Positions 43,294 to 54,287 are shown, counted from the first letter of the stretch. The stretch is 64,000 nt of DNA from Pseudomonas sp. KNUC1026 (GCF_021650705.1 NZ_CP087138.1:4890501-4954500), one strand, 5' to 3'. The notes: generated from the sequence alone by a model not told the origin. A program made the numbers and translations.

Positions 43294-44148
43294 ATGCCCA
43301 TCGCGCAACTGATTACACCTCAAGCCCTGGCGCCGCGCCTGAGCGAGCGCAACCTGGTCGTGCTCGACTGCCGCTTTTCCCTGGAAGACGCCGACTATGG
43401 CCGGCGCAGCTACAACGAGGGGCACCTGGAAGGAGCCCATTTCGCCGACCTGGAGCGTGACCTGTCGAGCAAGGTGGTCAAGGGCGTGACCGGCAGGCAT
43501 CCGCTGCCTACGCCCGGGCACCTGCTCGAGCGATTGCAAGCGTTCGGGGTGAATGCCGACAGCCAGGTGGTGCTTTACGACGATGGCAACGGTGCTTACG
43601 CCGCTCGCGCATGGTGGCTACTGGCCTGGTTGGGCAAACGCAGTGGCGTCTATCTGCTCGACGGGGGTATCAAGGCCTGGCACGAAGCACGTCTGCCGCT
43701 GAGTCTGGATCCGCCCCGAAAGGGCCATGGGCATTTTTCGGGCAAGCCTGACGCCAGCATGGTGGTAACTGCACAGCAGTTGCACGACCGCTTGGGGCAG
43801 GAGCGCCTGACCTTGCTGGATGCACGGGCTGAGGCGCGCTTTCGCGGGGAGGTTGAGCCTATCGACCCGGTCGCGGGGCACATTCCTGGCGCCCAGTGCC
43901 TGGTGTTCACCGGCAATCTAGATGAGCAGGGCCGCTTTCTCGCTCCTGAGAAGCTTCATAAACGCTTTGCAGCGGCTATCGGCAAGCGGCCACCGGAGCA
44001 ACTGGTAGCCTATTGCGGATCAGGTGTAACCGCTTGCCATAATCTGTTCTCCATGTGCCTGGCGGGCTACCCGCTCGGCAAGCTCTACGCCGGCTCCTGG
44101 AGCGAATGGATCACCGACCCGCAGCGGCCTCAGGCCACAGGCGCCTGA
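43294..44148 (+). CDS. Rhodanese-type sulfurtransferase (3-mercaptopyruvate type)
   Basis: A 284-residue protein of two rhodanese domains, only the second catalytic. The active-site loop C-G-S-G-V-T-A (Cys241) is the 3-mercaptopyruvate sulfurtransferase form rather than the thiosulfate-type loop. It transfers sulfane sulfur to cyanide or thiol acceptors. Its 3' end overlaps the convergent YheT-like hydrolase by 19 bases. Confidence 0.92.
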   Translation: MPIAQLITPQALAPRLSERNLVVLDCRFSLEDADYGRRSYNEGHLEGAHFADLERDLSSKVVKGVTGRHPLPTPGHLLERLQAFGVNADSQVVLYDDGNGAYAARAWWLLAWLGKRSGVYLLDGGIKAWHEARLPLSLDPPRKGHGHFSGKPDASMVVTAQQLHDRLGQERLTLLDARAEARFRGEVEPIDPVAGHIPGAQCLVFTGNLDEQGRFLAPEKLHKRFAAAIGKRPPEQLVAYCGSGVTACHNLFSMCLAGYPLGKLYAGSWSEWITDPQRPQATGA

Positions 44149-45127
44149 GCCATCAGCCACTGCGGAATGCGCCGCTCCAGGTAATACCCTGGAGCACGCA
44201 GGCTGCCTTCGACGAAGCCGACATGCCCACCGCAGGCGTGGCGTTCGAAGGTGGTGCAGGGCGACAGTTCACTGGCCTCTGGCAGGCTGTGGCGAAACAC
44301 GAAAGGGTCGTCTTCGGCCTGGATCAACAGCGTCGGTGTGGTGATGCCGCCCAGGTAATAGCGGCTTGACGCCTGTCTGTAGTAATCCTGAGCGCTTTCA
44401 AAGCCGTGCAGCGGCGCGGTTACGCGGCCATCGAACTGCCAGAAATCACGAATTCCCTCGAGCGTGCCCAAGGCTCGCAGGCTGGCCAGCGCATCCAGGC
44501 GGCCCTCTTGCTGAAAGCGCGCCTGCTTGAGCTGCAGATAGCCGAGCATCTCGCGCATGAAGTGGCGTTGATAAATGCGTGAAAACCCCAATGCTATGCG
44601 GTCGGCGCACTGATCGAGGCGGTAAGGCACCGACACCGCGACGGCTGCCTGAAGCTGGGATTTGTCCCCTGTTTCTCCCAGGTACTTGAGCAGGATGTTG
44701 CCCCCAGCGAATAACCCACGGCATAGAGCGGCGCCATGGGCCTGTGCGCGGCGAGCAATGAAACGATTTCGGCCAGGTCTTCACTCGCGCCAGAGTGATA
44801 ACTGCGCGCCAGCAAGTTGGGCTCACCCGAGCAGCCTCGCCAATTGATCGCCGCGCTGGCCCAGCCCTGAGCGCCCAAGGTGCGCTGCAAGCCCGCGACG
44901 TAAGGCGAGTTGGAAGAGCCCGTGAGGCCATGCAGCACTAGCACAAGCGGCGTACGGGCTTCGTGGGGGCCATGCCAGTCGATGTCGATGAAGTCGCCAT
45001 CGGCAAGCCATAAACGCTCGCGTTGCCGATCGAGCGGCGGCATCTTGCGCCACAACGGCCCCCAAAGCGTTTGCAAGTGCGGGTTGCCCAGCCCGAAGGC
45101 CGGGCTGAAAGAGGGGAGTGCTGCCAT
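44130..45127 (-). CDS. YheT-like alpha/beta hydrolase (frameshifted)
   Basis: A 332-residue alpha/beta hydrolase of the YheT/EmbB8 type after correction. Conserved parts: FGLGNPHLQTLWGPL, VLVLHGLTGSSNSPYV (oxyanion), GYSLGGN (nucleophile elbow), DDPF and GGHVGFVEG (catalytic Asp and His). The frame breaks near 44703-44710: CTGGGGGCAAC is one G short of CTGGGGGGCAAC. Its activity is probably on short acyl esters. Start ATG at 45127 follows the rsmD gene by five bases. Confidence 0.88.
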
Positions 45128-45132
45128 TGAAT

Positions 45133-45723
45133 TCAGGCGTCGCGTTGCCAGAGGGCGTAATGCACCTGGCCGCTCTTCTTCTCCCGATGCAGCCGCCAGT
45201 TGCCAGGCAAGCCAAGCTGGGAGGGCGCCGCCTCGCTTTCGGTGTAAACCCACGCCCCCGTCGCGAGCCAGCCCTCACTTTCGAGCAGTTGGCAGGTGGG
45301 CTCCAGCAGGTTCTGGTGGAAGGGTGGGTCGAGAAACACCAGGTCGAAGGGGTGAGCCGGCTGGTTGGCAAGGTAGCGCAGCGCATCGGCATGCAGCAGT
45401 TGGCCACTGGAGCATTTGAGCAGGTCAAGGTTCTGCCGCAGGCTGGCGATGGCAGAAGTGTTGGCATCCAGTGCCAGAGCCATGGCCGCACCGCGTGAGA
45501 GTGCCTCGAGATACAGCGCACCGCTACCTGCGAAGGGGTCGAGCACCCGCGCGCCTTCTACATAGGGCGCCAGCCAGTTGAACAGGGTTTCGCGCACCCG
45601 GTCGGGAGTGGGGCGCAGGCCTGGCCCTTCCGGAAAGCTCAGGCGGCGGCTGCGCCACTGGCCGCCGATGATGCGCAGTTGGCCGGTGCCGCCGTGGGCC
45701 TTGGCCTTTTGAGGAATAGCCAT
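45133..45723 (-). CDS. rsmD: 16S rRNA m2G966 methyltransferase
   Basis: A 196-residue class I SAM methyltransferase with VLDPFAGSGALYLEAL (SAM motif I) and the FLDPPF catalytic motif near residue 130, plus an N-terminal RNA-binding extension (GQLRIIGGQWRSRRLSFPEGPGLRPTPDRVRE). Its ATG overlaps the stop of the upstream M16 gene by one base. Confidence 0.95.
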   Translation of the reverse strand: MAIPQKAKAHGGTGQLRIIGGQWRSRRLSFPEGPGLRPTPDRVRETLFNWLAPYVEGARVLDPFAGSGALYLEALSRGAAMALALDANTSAIASLRQNLDLLKCSSGQLLHADALRYLANQPAHPFDLVFLDPPFHQNLLEPTCQLLESEGWLATGAWVYTESEAAPSQLGLPGNWRLHREKKSGQVHYALWQRDA

Positions 45724-47171
45724 CAGTGCTCCGGGACGCCCATGGGTTGTTCGGTCGGTTTGTCGGACGGTGCCGGCAGCGGTTGTTGCTCCACGGTCGG
45801 GCCTACACTCACCACCACCAGCTTGCCCGCATCCAGATGCTTGTTCATGGCATCACGCACCTGCTCGACGGTCAGCGCCTGGGACTGGCTCATGAAGTCT
45901 TCGAGAAAGCTCGGCGGCAGGTTGTAGAAGCCCATGGCGCCCAGCTGCCCGGCAATGGCTGCGTTGCTGGCATTGGTCAGCGGGTAGCTGCCGGCCAGCT
46001 CGCGCTTGGCATCGGCCAGCTCCTGCTCGGTGGGGCCGGTCTTCAGGTAGTCGCGCAGGATGTTCTGCACCAGCTCCAGAGTGCCCTGGCTCTGGTTGGC
46101 GCGGGTCTGCAGGCTGATGCTGAACGGGCCCTTGGCCTGCATGGCGGTGAAGCCGGCGTAGACACCGTAGGTCAGCCCGCGCTTTTCGCGCACCTCGCTC
46201 ATCAGGCGGGTGCCGAAGGCGCCACCGCCCAGGATCTGCGCGCCCATGCTCAGGGCTGCGTAGTCAGGGTCATCGCGCTGGATGCCCAGCTCGCCCAGCA
46301 GCAGGTGGGTTTGCTTGGAGGGGAACTCGATGTGGGTCACCCCAGGTTTCGGCTCGGCCGGCTCAGGCATCAACGCAAGGGCTGGGCCCTTTGGCAACGC
46401 GCTGGAGACTTGCTCGGCGATGGCCTTGGCCTGTTCAAGCGTAAGGTCGCCGACCAGCGTGATGACGGTGTTACCCGCTGCATAGGCTCGCTTGTGGAAC
46501 GCGCGCAACTGCTCCTGAGTGATGCCCTTCACGCTTTTTGCATCGCCTTCGCTGTTGTGCGCATAGGGGTGCTGGCCGTAGAGCTGTTCGGCGAAAGCGC
46601 TGCTGGCGAGATAGCCGGGGTTCTGTTTGCGAAACTCGAAGCTGGCCAGCAGTTGGTTCTTGATGCGCGCAAGGGAGTCGGCAGGGAAGGTCGGGTGGCC
46701 TACCACTTCGCTGAACAGTTGCACGGCGGGCTCGCGTTTGTCGCCGGCCGAGAGGCTGCGCAGGGTGGCTACTGCCATGTCCTTGTAGGAGCCGTTGCGG
46801 AAGTCGGCGCCCAGCCCTTCGAAGCCCTGGGCGATGGCCTCGACGTTCTTGCCCGCCACGCCTTCGTTGAGCATGGCGTTGGTCAGCAGGCCCAGGCCGG
46901 GCTGCTCGCCGTCCTGGCTGCTGCCGGCAGCGAAGGTCAGGCGCAGATCGAACATCGGCAGCTCGTGGGCTTCGACGAACATTACCCGGGCGCCGGTTTC
47001 GGTGGTCCAGCGCTGAACGTTCAACTCGCGGTGCACGGGTGCGGCCTGGCTGAGCTGGGCAACGCTTTCGAGGCCTTTTCGGGCGGGTGCGGGCTCATCG
47101 GCAAGTGCAGGCGCGCCGGTGGCCAGCAGGCAGGCGGCCAGCAGTGTCGAGAGGGCCAGTGGTCGGGTCAT
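45723..47171 (-). CDS. M16-family peptidase-like protein (non-catalytic member)
   Basis: A 482-residue periplasmic M16 homologue with a signal peptide (MTRPLALSTLLAACLLATGAPALA). The zinc-binding H-x-x-E-H is absent; the equivalent segment reads GLLTNAMLNEG. The C-terminal R/Y motif (SEVREKRGLTYGVY) is kept. It is the expected non-catalytic partner of the adjacent catalytic M16 protein, forming a heterodimeric protease. Confidence 0.9.
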   Translation of the reverse strand: MTRPLALSTLLAACLLATGAPALADEPAPARKGLESVAQLSQAAPVHRELNVQRWTTETGARVMFVEAHELPMFDLRLTFAAGSSQDGEQPGLGLLTNAMLNEGVAGKNVEAIAQGFEGLGADFRNGSYKDMAVATLRSLSAGDKREPAVQLFSEVVGHPTFPADSLARIKNQLLASFEFRKQNPGYLASSAFAEQLYGQHPYAHNSEGDAKSVKGITQEQLRAFHKRAYAAGNTVITLVGDLTLEQAKAIAEQVSSALPKGPALALMPEPAEPKPGVTHIEFPSKQTHLLLGELGIQRDDPDYAALSMGAQILGGGAFGTRLMSEVREKRGLTYGVYAGFTAMQAKGPFSISLQTRANQSQGTLELVQNILRDYLKTGPTEQELADAKRELAGSYPLTNASNAAIAGQLGAMGFYNLPPSFLEDFMSQSQALTVEQVRDAMNKHLDAGKLVVVSVGPTVEQQPLPAPSDKPTEQPMGVPEH

Positions 47172-48520
47172 TGGGCGGCCTCCTGAGGCAATACGTGGGC
47201 TACCGTCAGGCGGTCACGGGTAAAGAAGGCGCGAGCGGCAGCCTGGACATCCTCGGGGGTGACCTTCTGCAGGTCGTCCACTTCGCTGTCGATCAGCTTC
47301 CAGGACAGGCCGACGGTTTCCAGCCGGCCAATGGCAATGGCCTGGCTGCTCACCGAGTCGCGCTGGAACACGATGCCGGCGATCAGTTGTGCGCGCACCC
47401 GCTCAAGCTCCTGCGCGGCAGGCGGCTTGGCCTTGAGTTCGTCGAGCTGTTGCCAGAGGCCTTTTTCGACGTCGGCGAGGGTCTTGTGCTTCTGCACATT
47501 CGGAGTGGCGCTGAGCGTGAAGAGACTGTCACCACGATTGAACGGGTCGTAGTTGGCTGAAACACCCGATACCAGTTCCTGACCGCGCTCCAGGCGCGAG
47601 GACAGCCGCGCGCTGTAGCCACCGTCGAGGAGTGCTTCGATCAGGCGCAGTGCGTTGGCGCTGCGCGGATCGCTGGCAGTGGCCAGGCCTGGCACGTTGA
47701 AGCCCATGATCAGGCTGGGGAGCTGAGTGCGTTCGTGCAGCGTAAGCAGGCGCTCGCCGGGCGTTGCCAGCTCCAGCGGCAGCTTGGCCGGCGGCGTATC
47801 GCGGCGCGGGATGCCGCCGAACCATTTTTCCGCCATGGCCTTGACCTCGTCGGGCTTCACGTCGCCGACGACCACCAGCGTGGCATTGTTGGGGGTGTAC
47901 CAGCTCTGGTACCAGTGGCGCAGGTCGTCGATCGACATCCGATCGAGGTCGGCCATCCAGCCAATGGTAGGGGTGTGATAGCCGCTGGCCGGGTAGGCAG
48001 CAGCCTTGAACATCTCGAAGGCTTTCTGTGCGGGCTTGTCTTCGGTACGCAGGCGCCGCTCTTCCTTGATGACTTCGATCTCGCGCTTGAATTCATCGGC
48101 CGGGAGGGCGAGGGTGGCCATGCGGTCGGCCTCGAGCTCGAAGGCGACCGGCAGGCGGTCGCGGGCAAGCACCTGGTAATACGCGGTGTAGTCGTCGCTG
48201 GTGAAAGCGTTTTCCTCGGCGCCGAGGTCGCGCAGCACGCGCGAGGCTTCGCCCGCGCCCAATTTGCTGCTGCCTTTGAACATCATGTGTTCCAGCGCGT
48301 GCGACAAGCCCGTTTGGCCCGGGGTTTCATAGCTGGAGCCGACCTTGTACCAGACTTGCGAAACGGCGATTGGCGCGCGGTGGTCTTCGCGCACCACGAC
48401 CTTGAGGCCGTTGGCGAGGGTGAATTCGGTGGTGGGTTGGGGCTCTGCGGCAAAGGCCGCCAGGGGCAGGCAAACCGCGCCGGCGAGCAGGCCTGCGAGG
48501 CGGCGTGCTAATGCGTTCAT
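47168..48520 (-). CDS. M16-family zinc protease (catalytic member)
   Basis: A 450-residue periplasmic M16 protease. It has a signal peptide ending LPLAAFA and the inverted zinc motif H-A-L-E-H in TGLSHALEHMMFKG (about residue 80), with further downstream Glu in the NAFTSDDYTAYY helix. Its stop overlaps the start of the non-catalytic partner by four bases. It may process or degrade peptides in the envelope; no substrate is readable. Confidence 0.92.
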   Translation of the reverse strand: MNALARRLAGLLAGAVCLPLAAFAAEPQPTTEFTLANGLKVVVREDHRAPIAVSQVWYKVGSSYETPGQTGLSHALEHMMFKGSSKLGAGEASRVLRDLGAEENAFTSDDYTAYYQVLARDRLPVAFELEADRMATLALPADEFKREIEVIKEERRLRTEDKPAQKAFEMFKAAAYPASGYHTPTIGWMADLDRMSIDDLRHWYQSWYTPNNATLVVVGDVKPDEVKAMAEKWFGGIPRRDTPPAKLPLELATPGERLLTLHERTQLPSLIMGFNVPGLATASDPRSANALRLIEALLDGGYSARLSSRLERGQELVSGVSANYDPFNRGDSLFTLSATPNVQKHKTLADVEKGLWQQLDELKAKPPAAQELERVRAQLIAGIVFQRDSVSSQAIAIGRLETVGLSWKLIDSEVDDLQKVTPEDVQAAARAFFTRDRLTVAHVLPQEAAQ

Positions 48521-48744
48521 GGGGAATCCAAACCTGTCGAGGGGCCTAACCGGGCTTAGCGCGGCAGGGCGATGAGGTGCTAGGATACTGCTTCCGCCGC
48601 GCCTGCGTCAGCGGATATCCCGCCAATCACCTGAACAAAACGTTACTCGTGAACGTGCCGGGTAAAACGCAGTCTGTTCTGCGATGTCGAGAATTCCTCG
48701 AAACGCCGCACTGGCGTTTCGCTAGCGTGAGATAGCCATCTTCC

Positions 48745-50111
48745 ATGTTTGGTTCCAACGACGACAAAAAAGCCTCGGCCCCGGCCGCTGAAAAAAAAGG
48801 CCTGTTCGGCTGGTGGCGCAAGAAGCCCCAGGAAGAGGCTGTAGCGCCCAAGCCAGAGCCTTTGCCAGAGCCCGAGCCGGCCGCCGAGCCTGAGCCTTCG
48901 GCTGCCGAAGTTTCCCTGAGCAAGCGGTGGCTCTGGCGCCGGAGCCGGTACTGGCCCCTGAGCCGGTTATCGAAGCTCAGCCGGAGCCCGAACCTGTCGA
49001 AGCTCTGAAACCTGAGGCAGCGGGCGTGCCTGCGTTGCCTGTGGTCGAAGAGCCCGTCGCGTTCGAGCCTGAACCCGAGCCTGCGCCGCTGCCGCCAGCG
49101 CACTCGGCCGCCGAGCCAGAGCCTGAACCCCCTATCCCCGCCCTTGCGGCCGCGCCGGAGCCCGCCCCGGAGCCCGCCAAGGCTGGATTCTTCGCTCGGC
49201 TCAAGCAAGGCCTGAGCAAGACCAGCGCCAGCATTGGCGAAGGCATGGCCAGCCTGTTCATGGGCAAAAAGGCTATCGACGATGACCTGCTCGACGAAAT
49301 CGAGACCCGCTTGCTCACCGCAGACGTCGGCGTGGAAGCCACCTCGGTGATCGTGCGCAACCTTACTCAGAAGGTCGCGCGCAAGCAGCTCACCGATGCT
49401 CAGGCGCTCTACGGCGCGCTGCAGGCGGAGCTTGCGAGCATGCTCGAGCCTGTCGAAAAGCCGTTGCAGATTCCGGCAAGCCCTGGCCCGTTCGTGATCC
49501 TGGTGGTGGGCGTCAATGGCGCCGGCAAGACCACCACCATCGGCAAGCTGGCGCACAAGTTCCAGCTCGAGGGCAAGAAGGTCATGCTCGCCGCAGGCGA
49601 CACGTTCCGCGCCGCAGCAGTCGAGCAACTGCAGGTATGGGGCGAGCGCAATCGTATCCCGGTGATCGCACAACACACCGGCGCAGACTCCGCCTCGGTG
49701 ATCTTCGATGCCTTGCAGGCTGCAAAAGCCCGTGGCATCGACGTGCTGATCGCCGATACCGCCGGGCGCCTGCACACCAAGGACAACCTGATGGAAGAGC
49801 TCAAGAAGGTTCGCCGGGTGATGGGCAAGCTCGACGAGTCGGCCCCGCACGAAGTGCTGCTGGTGCTCGACGCCGGCACCGGGCAGAACGCGATCAACCA
49901 GGCCAAGCATTTCAACCAGTCGGTAGAGCTCACCGGCCTTGCCTTGACCAAGCTCGACGGTACTGCCAAGGGCGGTGTGATTTTTGCTCTGGCCAAGCAG
50001 TTCAACCTGCCGATCCGCTACATCGGCGTGGGCGAAAGCATCGATGACCTGCGCACCTTCGAGGCCAAGCCCTTCGTACAGGCGCTGTTCGCTGAACGGG
50101 AGCGGGCATGA
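48745..50111 (+). CDS. ftsY: Signal recognition particle receptor FtsY (frameshifted)
   Basis: A 455-residue receptor GTPase for co-translational membrane insertion. The N-terminal acidic region (residues about 1-140) has Pro-Glu repeats (PEPEPAAEPEP type); the NG domain follows with GVNGAGKTTTIGKL, DTFRAAAVEQL, DTAGR and TKLDGTAKGG. The frame breaks near 48921-48927: AAGCGGTGG is one C short of AAGCCGGTGG, inside the low-complexity acidic region. FtsY is essential in bacteria, so this is almost certainly a sequence error. First gene of the ftsY-ftsE-ftsX operon. Confidence 0.93.
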
Positions 50112-50779
50112 TTCGTTTCGAGCAGGTCGGCAAGCGCTACCCCAATGGCCACGTGGGCCTGCACGAGCTGAGCTTTCGTGTGCGCCGTGGCGAGTTCCTG
50201 TTCGTCACAGGCCACTCCGGGGCCGGCAAGAGCACCTTGCTGCGCCTGCTGCTGGCGATGGAGCGGCCTACCAGCGGCAAGCTGCTGCTCGCCGGGCAGG
50301 ACCTTGGCCAGATCAGCAACGCGCAGATCCCGTTCCTGCGCCGGCAAATCGGTGTAGTGTTCCAGAATCATCAGTTGTTGTTCGACCGCACGGTGTTCAA
50401 CAACATCGCGCTGCCTTTACAGATCCTGGGCCTTTCGAAGCCGGAAATCGCCAAGCGCGTCGACTCCGCGCTCGACCGCGTTGCATTGAGTGAAAAAGGC
50501 GACCTCTACCCTGGCGACCTGTCGACCGGCCAGCAACAGCGGGTCGGCATCGCCCGCGCGATCGTTCACCGGCCTGCTCTGCTGCTGGCCGACGAACCCA
50601 CCGGTAACCTCGACCCTCGGCTGGCAGCGGAGATCATGGGCGTATTCGAAGATATCAACCGGCTCGGCACTAGCGTGTTGATCGCCAGCCACGACCTGGC
50701 GTTGATCGCCCGCATGCGCCACCGCATGCTCACTTTGCAGCGTGGCCGCTTGATCGGCGACGGGGAGGCAGGCCAATGA
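50108..50779 (+). CDS. ftsE: Cell division ATP-binding protein FtsE
   Basis: A 223-residue ABC ATPase of the FtsEX complex that activates septal peptidoglycan hydrolases. Walker A GHSGAGKST, signature LSTGQQQRVGIARA and Walker B LLLADEPTGNLD are present. It overlaps ftsY (ATGA-type, four bases) and ftsX. Confidence 0.97.
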   Translation: MIRFEQVGKRYPNGHVGLHELSFRVRRGEFLFVTGHSGAGKSTLLRLLLAMERPTSGKLLLAGQDLGQISNAQIPFLRRQIGVVFQNHQLLFDRTVFNNIALPLQILGLSKPEIAKRVDSALDRVALSEKGDLYPGDLSTGQQQRVGIARAIVHRPALLLADEPTGNLDPRLAAEIMGVFEDINRLGTSVLIASHDLALIARMRHRMLTLQRGRLIGDGEAGQ

Positions 50780-51807
50780 GTGCCACTCGCAACCCCAAGA
50801 TGTCTGATCGCGTCGCGCCCAAGGCCGCAGACCCGCAGCCGCCCAAGGAAAAAAAGCCCCGCAAGGGTGATGACGAGGGGCCAGATTTCGGCACGCTGTT
50901 CCACGCCTGGCTCGAAAGCCACCGCGCGAGCATCGCCGACAGTTTCAAGCGCCTTGGCCGGCAGCCTTTCGGCAGCCTGTTCACCTGCCTGGTGATGGCC
51001 GTGGCGCTGAGCATGCCCATGGGGCTTTCGCTGTTGCTCAAGAACATCGAGCGGCTCGGCGGCTCCTGGCAACGTGCAGCGCAGATTTCGCTGTACATGG
51101 ACATCAACGCCAGCGACGCCGACGGGCAGGCGCTGGTCGCCCGGGCCAAATCGCTCTCCGGCGTTGCCGAAGCCGAGTACATCAGCCGTTCCGAGGCGCT
51201 GAAGGAGTTCCAGCAGCAGTCGGGGCTGGGTGAGGCGCTCAAGGAGCTGCCTGACAACCCGCTGCCGGGCACCGTCGTCGTCACCCCGCTGGAAGTCGAC
51301 AAGAGCGCGCTTGAGTCCTTGCGAGAGCAACTGGCCGGTTTGCCCAAGGTGCAGCAGGCGCAGCTGGATCTTGTGTGGGTGGAGCGGCTGGCGGCCATTC
51401 TCAAATTGGGTGACCGTTTTATCTTCGGCCTGGCTGTGCTGCTGATTTCAGCGCTTTTGCTAGTAATTGGTAACACAATCCGCCTGCATATCGAGAACCG
51501 CCGGGTCGAGATCGAGGTGATCAAGCTGGTGGGAGGCACAGACGCCTATGTGCGCCGGCCCTTTCTTTATATGGGTGCGATCTACGGCTTTGGTGCGGGT
51601 ATCTTCGCTTGGGCAATCCTGGCCTACGGGCTGAATTGGTTGAACCAGTCTGTGGTAGGGCTATCGGAACTGTATGGCAGTGACTTCGCACTCGGCGGCG
51701 TCCCCGCTTCGGATGGGGTTTCGCTCTTGCTTGGGGCCGTCCTGTTGGGGTATATCGGGGCGTGGATCGCCGTCGCCAAGCATCTGAGAGAGCTGGCGCC
51801 GCGCTGA
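50776..51807 (+). CDS. ftsX: Cell division permease-like protein FtsX
   Basis: A 343-residue, four-helix membrane protein. A basic N-terminal tail (KEKKPRKGDDEG) precedes helix 1 (LFTCLVMAVALSMPMGLSLLL), a periplasmic domain, and three helices at the C-terminal end including FIFGLAVLLISALLLVIGNTIR. FtsX is the membrane partner of FtsE. The ATG overlaps the ftsE stop by four bases. Confidence 0.96.
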   Translation: MSATRNPKMSDRVAPKAADPQPPKEKKPRKGDDEGPDFGTLFHAWLESHRASIADSFKRLGRQPFGSLFTCLVMAVALSMPMGLSLLLKNIERLGGSWQRAAQISLYMDINASDADGQALVARAKSLSGVAEAEYISRSEALKEFQQQSGLGEALKELPDNPLPGTVVVTPLEVDKSALESLREQLAGLPKVQQAQLDLVWVERLAAILKLGDRFIFGLAVLLISALLLVIGNTIRLHIENRRVEIEVIKLVGGTDAYVRRPFLYMGAIYGFGAGIFAWAILAYGLNWLNQSVVGLSELYGSDFALGGVPASDGVSLLLGAVLLGYIGAWIAVAKHLRELAPR

Positions 51808-51881
51808 TCGGTTGAATTTTTGACGTCAAAGGCCGTTCTTCATCAAGGAACTTGGTTTTAGGTTCCCGGTCTTATTGGTCG

Positions 51882-51897
51882 GCGCTCCTCGGAGCGC
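51882..51897 (+). promoter_or_regulatory. Hairpin in the rpoH leader
   Basis: Inverted repeat GCGCTC (51882-51887) and GAGCGC (51892-51897) around CTCG, 26 bases before the rpoH ATG (51924) and just before its GGAGG site. It could be a structured leader element affecting sigma-32 translation; a thermosensor role is inference only. Confidence 0.4.
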
Positions 51898-51923
51898 GAA
51901 TCTGAGTTTCGGAGGTTCATTAC

Positions 51924-52778
<855 letters not shown>

Positions 52779-52794
52779 TCCGCTCAACGTTCTG

Positions 52795-52836
52795 ATCGCC
52801 CGGCCCACCAGCAGGTGGTGCCGGGCGATTTGCTTT
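52795..52836 (+). terminator. rpoH terminator
   Basis: A 10-bp stem, ATCGCCCGGC (52795-52804) and GCCGGGCGAT (52820-52829), with a smaller internal stem, then TTGCTTT. It lies between rpoH and the convergent mtgA gene. Confidence 0.7.
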
Positions 52837-52839
52837 GCG

Positions 52840-53559
52840 CTAGCGCCAGGGTGCGGCGCGGCTGCTGTTCAGGGTTTTCAGGTACTCGTCGCCACCCAAC
52901 TGGCCCATCTGCTGCCTGATCCACGCCGCTCGCCTTGCCACGTAAGGGCTTGGCCTGCTGGCGCTCCAGTTGCGCGGATTGGGCAGCACGGCGGCTAGCT
53001 GGCTGGCCTGCTGCCGCGACAGGTTCGCCGCAGTTACCCCGAAGTGATACTGCGCCGCTGCCTGCGCACCGAATACGCCCGAACCCCACTCCACCGTGTT
53101 GAGGTAGACCTCCAGGATCCGCTGCTTGGGCCACAGTACCTCGATCAAGGTGGTGAACCAGGCCTCCAGCCCCTTGCGCAGGTAGCTGCGGCCTGACCAC
53201 AGGAACAGGTTTTTCGCGACCTGCTGGCTGAGTGTGCTGGCGCCACGGATAGAACCGCCCTGCTCGTTGTGAGCGAAGGCAGCGCGGATGGCGCCGACGT
53301 CGAAGCCCCAGTGGCTGGAAAACTTCTGATCTTCCCCGGCGATCACTGCGATCTTCAAATCATCGGAAATCCGCTCCCAAGGCTGCCAGCTGCGCTGCAG
53401 GTCGATGGGGTCGCCGCTGACCCAGGACTGCACTTTGCGCTCGACCATCAGTGCGCTGCCCACAGGCGGCACCCAGCGCATAACCAGTACCAGCACCACG
53501 CTAAGTAGCACGAACCATTTGATGAGCTTGAATACGCGTTGCAGGATCACACGCAGCAT
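52840..53559 (-). CDS. mtgA: Monofunctional peptidoglycan transglycosylase
   Basis: A 239-residue GT51 glycosyltransferase that polymerises lipid II in the periplasm. One N-terminal membrane helix (FKLIKWFVLLSVVLVLVMRW) anchors it; the GT51 motifs EDQKFSSHWGFD, GASTLSQQVAKNLFL and LEVYLNTVEWG follow. Length is normal for MtgA. Confidence 0.96.
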   Translation of the reverse strand: MLRVILQRVFKLIKWFVLLSVVLVLVMRWVPPVGSALMVERKVQSWVSGDPIDLQRSWQPWERISDDLKIAVIAGEDQKFSSHWGFDVGAIRAAFAHNEQGGSIRGASTLSQQVAKNLFLWSGRSYLRKGLEAWFTTLIEVLWPKQRILEVYLNTVEWGSGVFGAQAAAQYHFGVTAANLSRQQASQLAAVLPNPRNWSASRPSPYVARRAAWIRQQMGQLGGDEYLKTLNSSRAAPWR

Positions 53560-53630
53560 GATGAGCTTGGCCCCGGCCTTCAGAGCGGGCCATTATACAG
53601 ATCGAACCCCATTGGAAACGGAGCTGCGTG

Positions 53631-54002
53631 ATGCTGAAAATTTTCCTGATGCTGGCTGCCTTTTTCGGCTTCACCGGTGTCGGGCTGGGCGCCTTCGCCG
53701 CTCACGGCCTCAAAAACCGGCTGACGCCCGAATATCTCGCGATCTTCCAGACCGGTGTCCAATACCAGCTCATCCACGCGCTGGCGCTGTTTTGCACAGC
53801 GCTACTGGCGAGCCACTTGCCTGGGCGGTTAGTGGGTTGGGCAGGCGCCTTGTTCACGCTGGGTATCGTGCTCTTTTCCGGCAGCCTCTACCTGCTGACC
53901 CTGACCGGCGTCGGCAAGCTCGGCATCATCACGCCTATAGGCGGGCTGATGTTCCTGGCCGGCTGGCTCTGCCTGGGGCTGGTCGCGCTGAGCCTGGGCT
54001 GA
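53631..54002 (+). CDS. DUF423 (YgdD-like) membrane protein
   Basis: A 123-residue, four-helix inner-membrane protein of the DUF423 family, with the family motif GAFAAHGLKNR and YQLIHALALF. Function unknown. The ATG at 53631 has GGAG seven bases upstream; a GTG one codon before it is less likely. Confidence 0.9.
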   Translation: MLKIFLMLAAFFGFTGVGLGAFAAHGLKNRLTPEYLAIFQTGVQYQLIHALALFCTALLASHLPGRLVGWAGALFTLGIVLFSGSLYLLTLTGVGKLGIITPIGGLMFLAGWLCLGLVALSLG

Positions 54003-54086
54003 GACGAACGGCCCAGGCGTACCTTGGTGGCGCAGGCAGTTGTGGGTAGAATGCCAACCCCAAACGAACCTGATGGCTGCCACCGC

Positions 54087-54287
54087 ATGCGCATTCAACT
54101 CAATGGTGAACTCCTCGAACTGCCCGATGGCGCGACCGTCGAGGCCCTGCTCGCGCACCTGGAGCTGATTGGGCGGCGGGTCGCGGTGGAGCTTAACCTC
54201 GACATCGTGCCGCGTAGCCAGCATGCCGCCACGGCGCTCAACGAGGGCGACCAGGTCGAAGTGGTCCATGCGATCGGTGGCGGCTGA
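54087..54287 (+). CDS. thiS: Sulfur carrier protein ThiS
   Basis: A 66-residue ubiquitin-fold sulfur carrier for thiazole synthesis, ending in the required GlyGly (AIGGG). It begins MRIQLNGELLELPDG. The ATG at 54087 fits the family length. It sits directly before thiG. Confidence 0.95.
   Translation: MRIQLNGELLELPDGATVEALLAHLELIGRRVAVELNLDIVPRSQHAATALNEGDQVEVVHAIGGG

Noticed and set aside
45726..47186. 486-residue plus-strand open frame opposite the M16 protein
   Set aside because: Antisense shadow; the minus-strand gene has clear family motifs.
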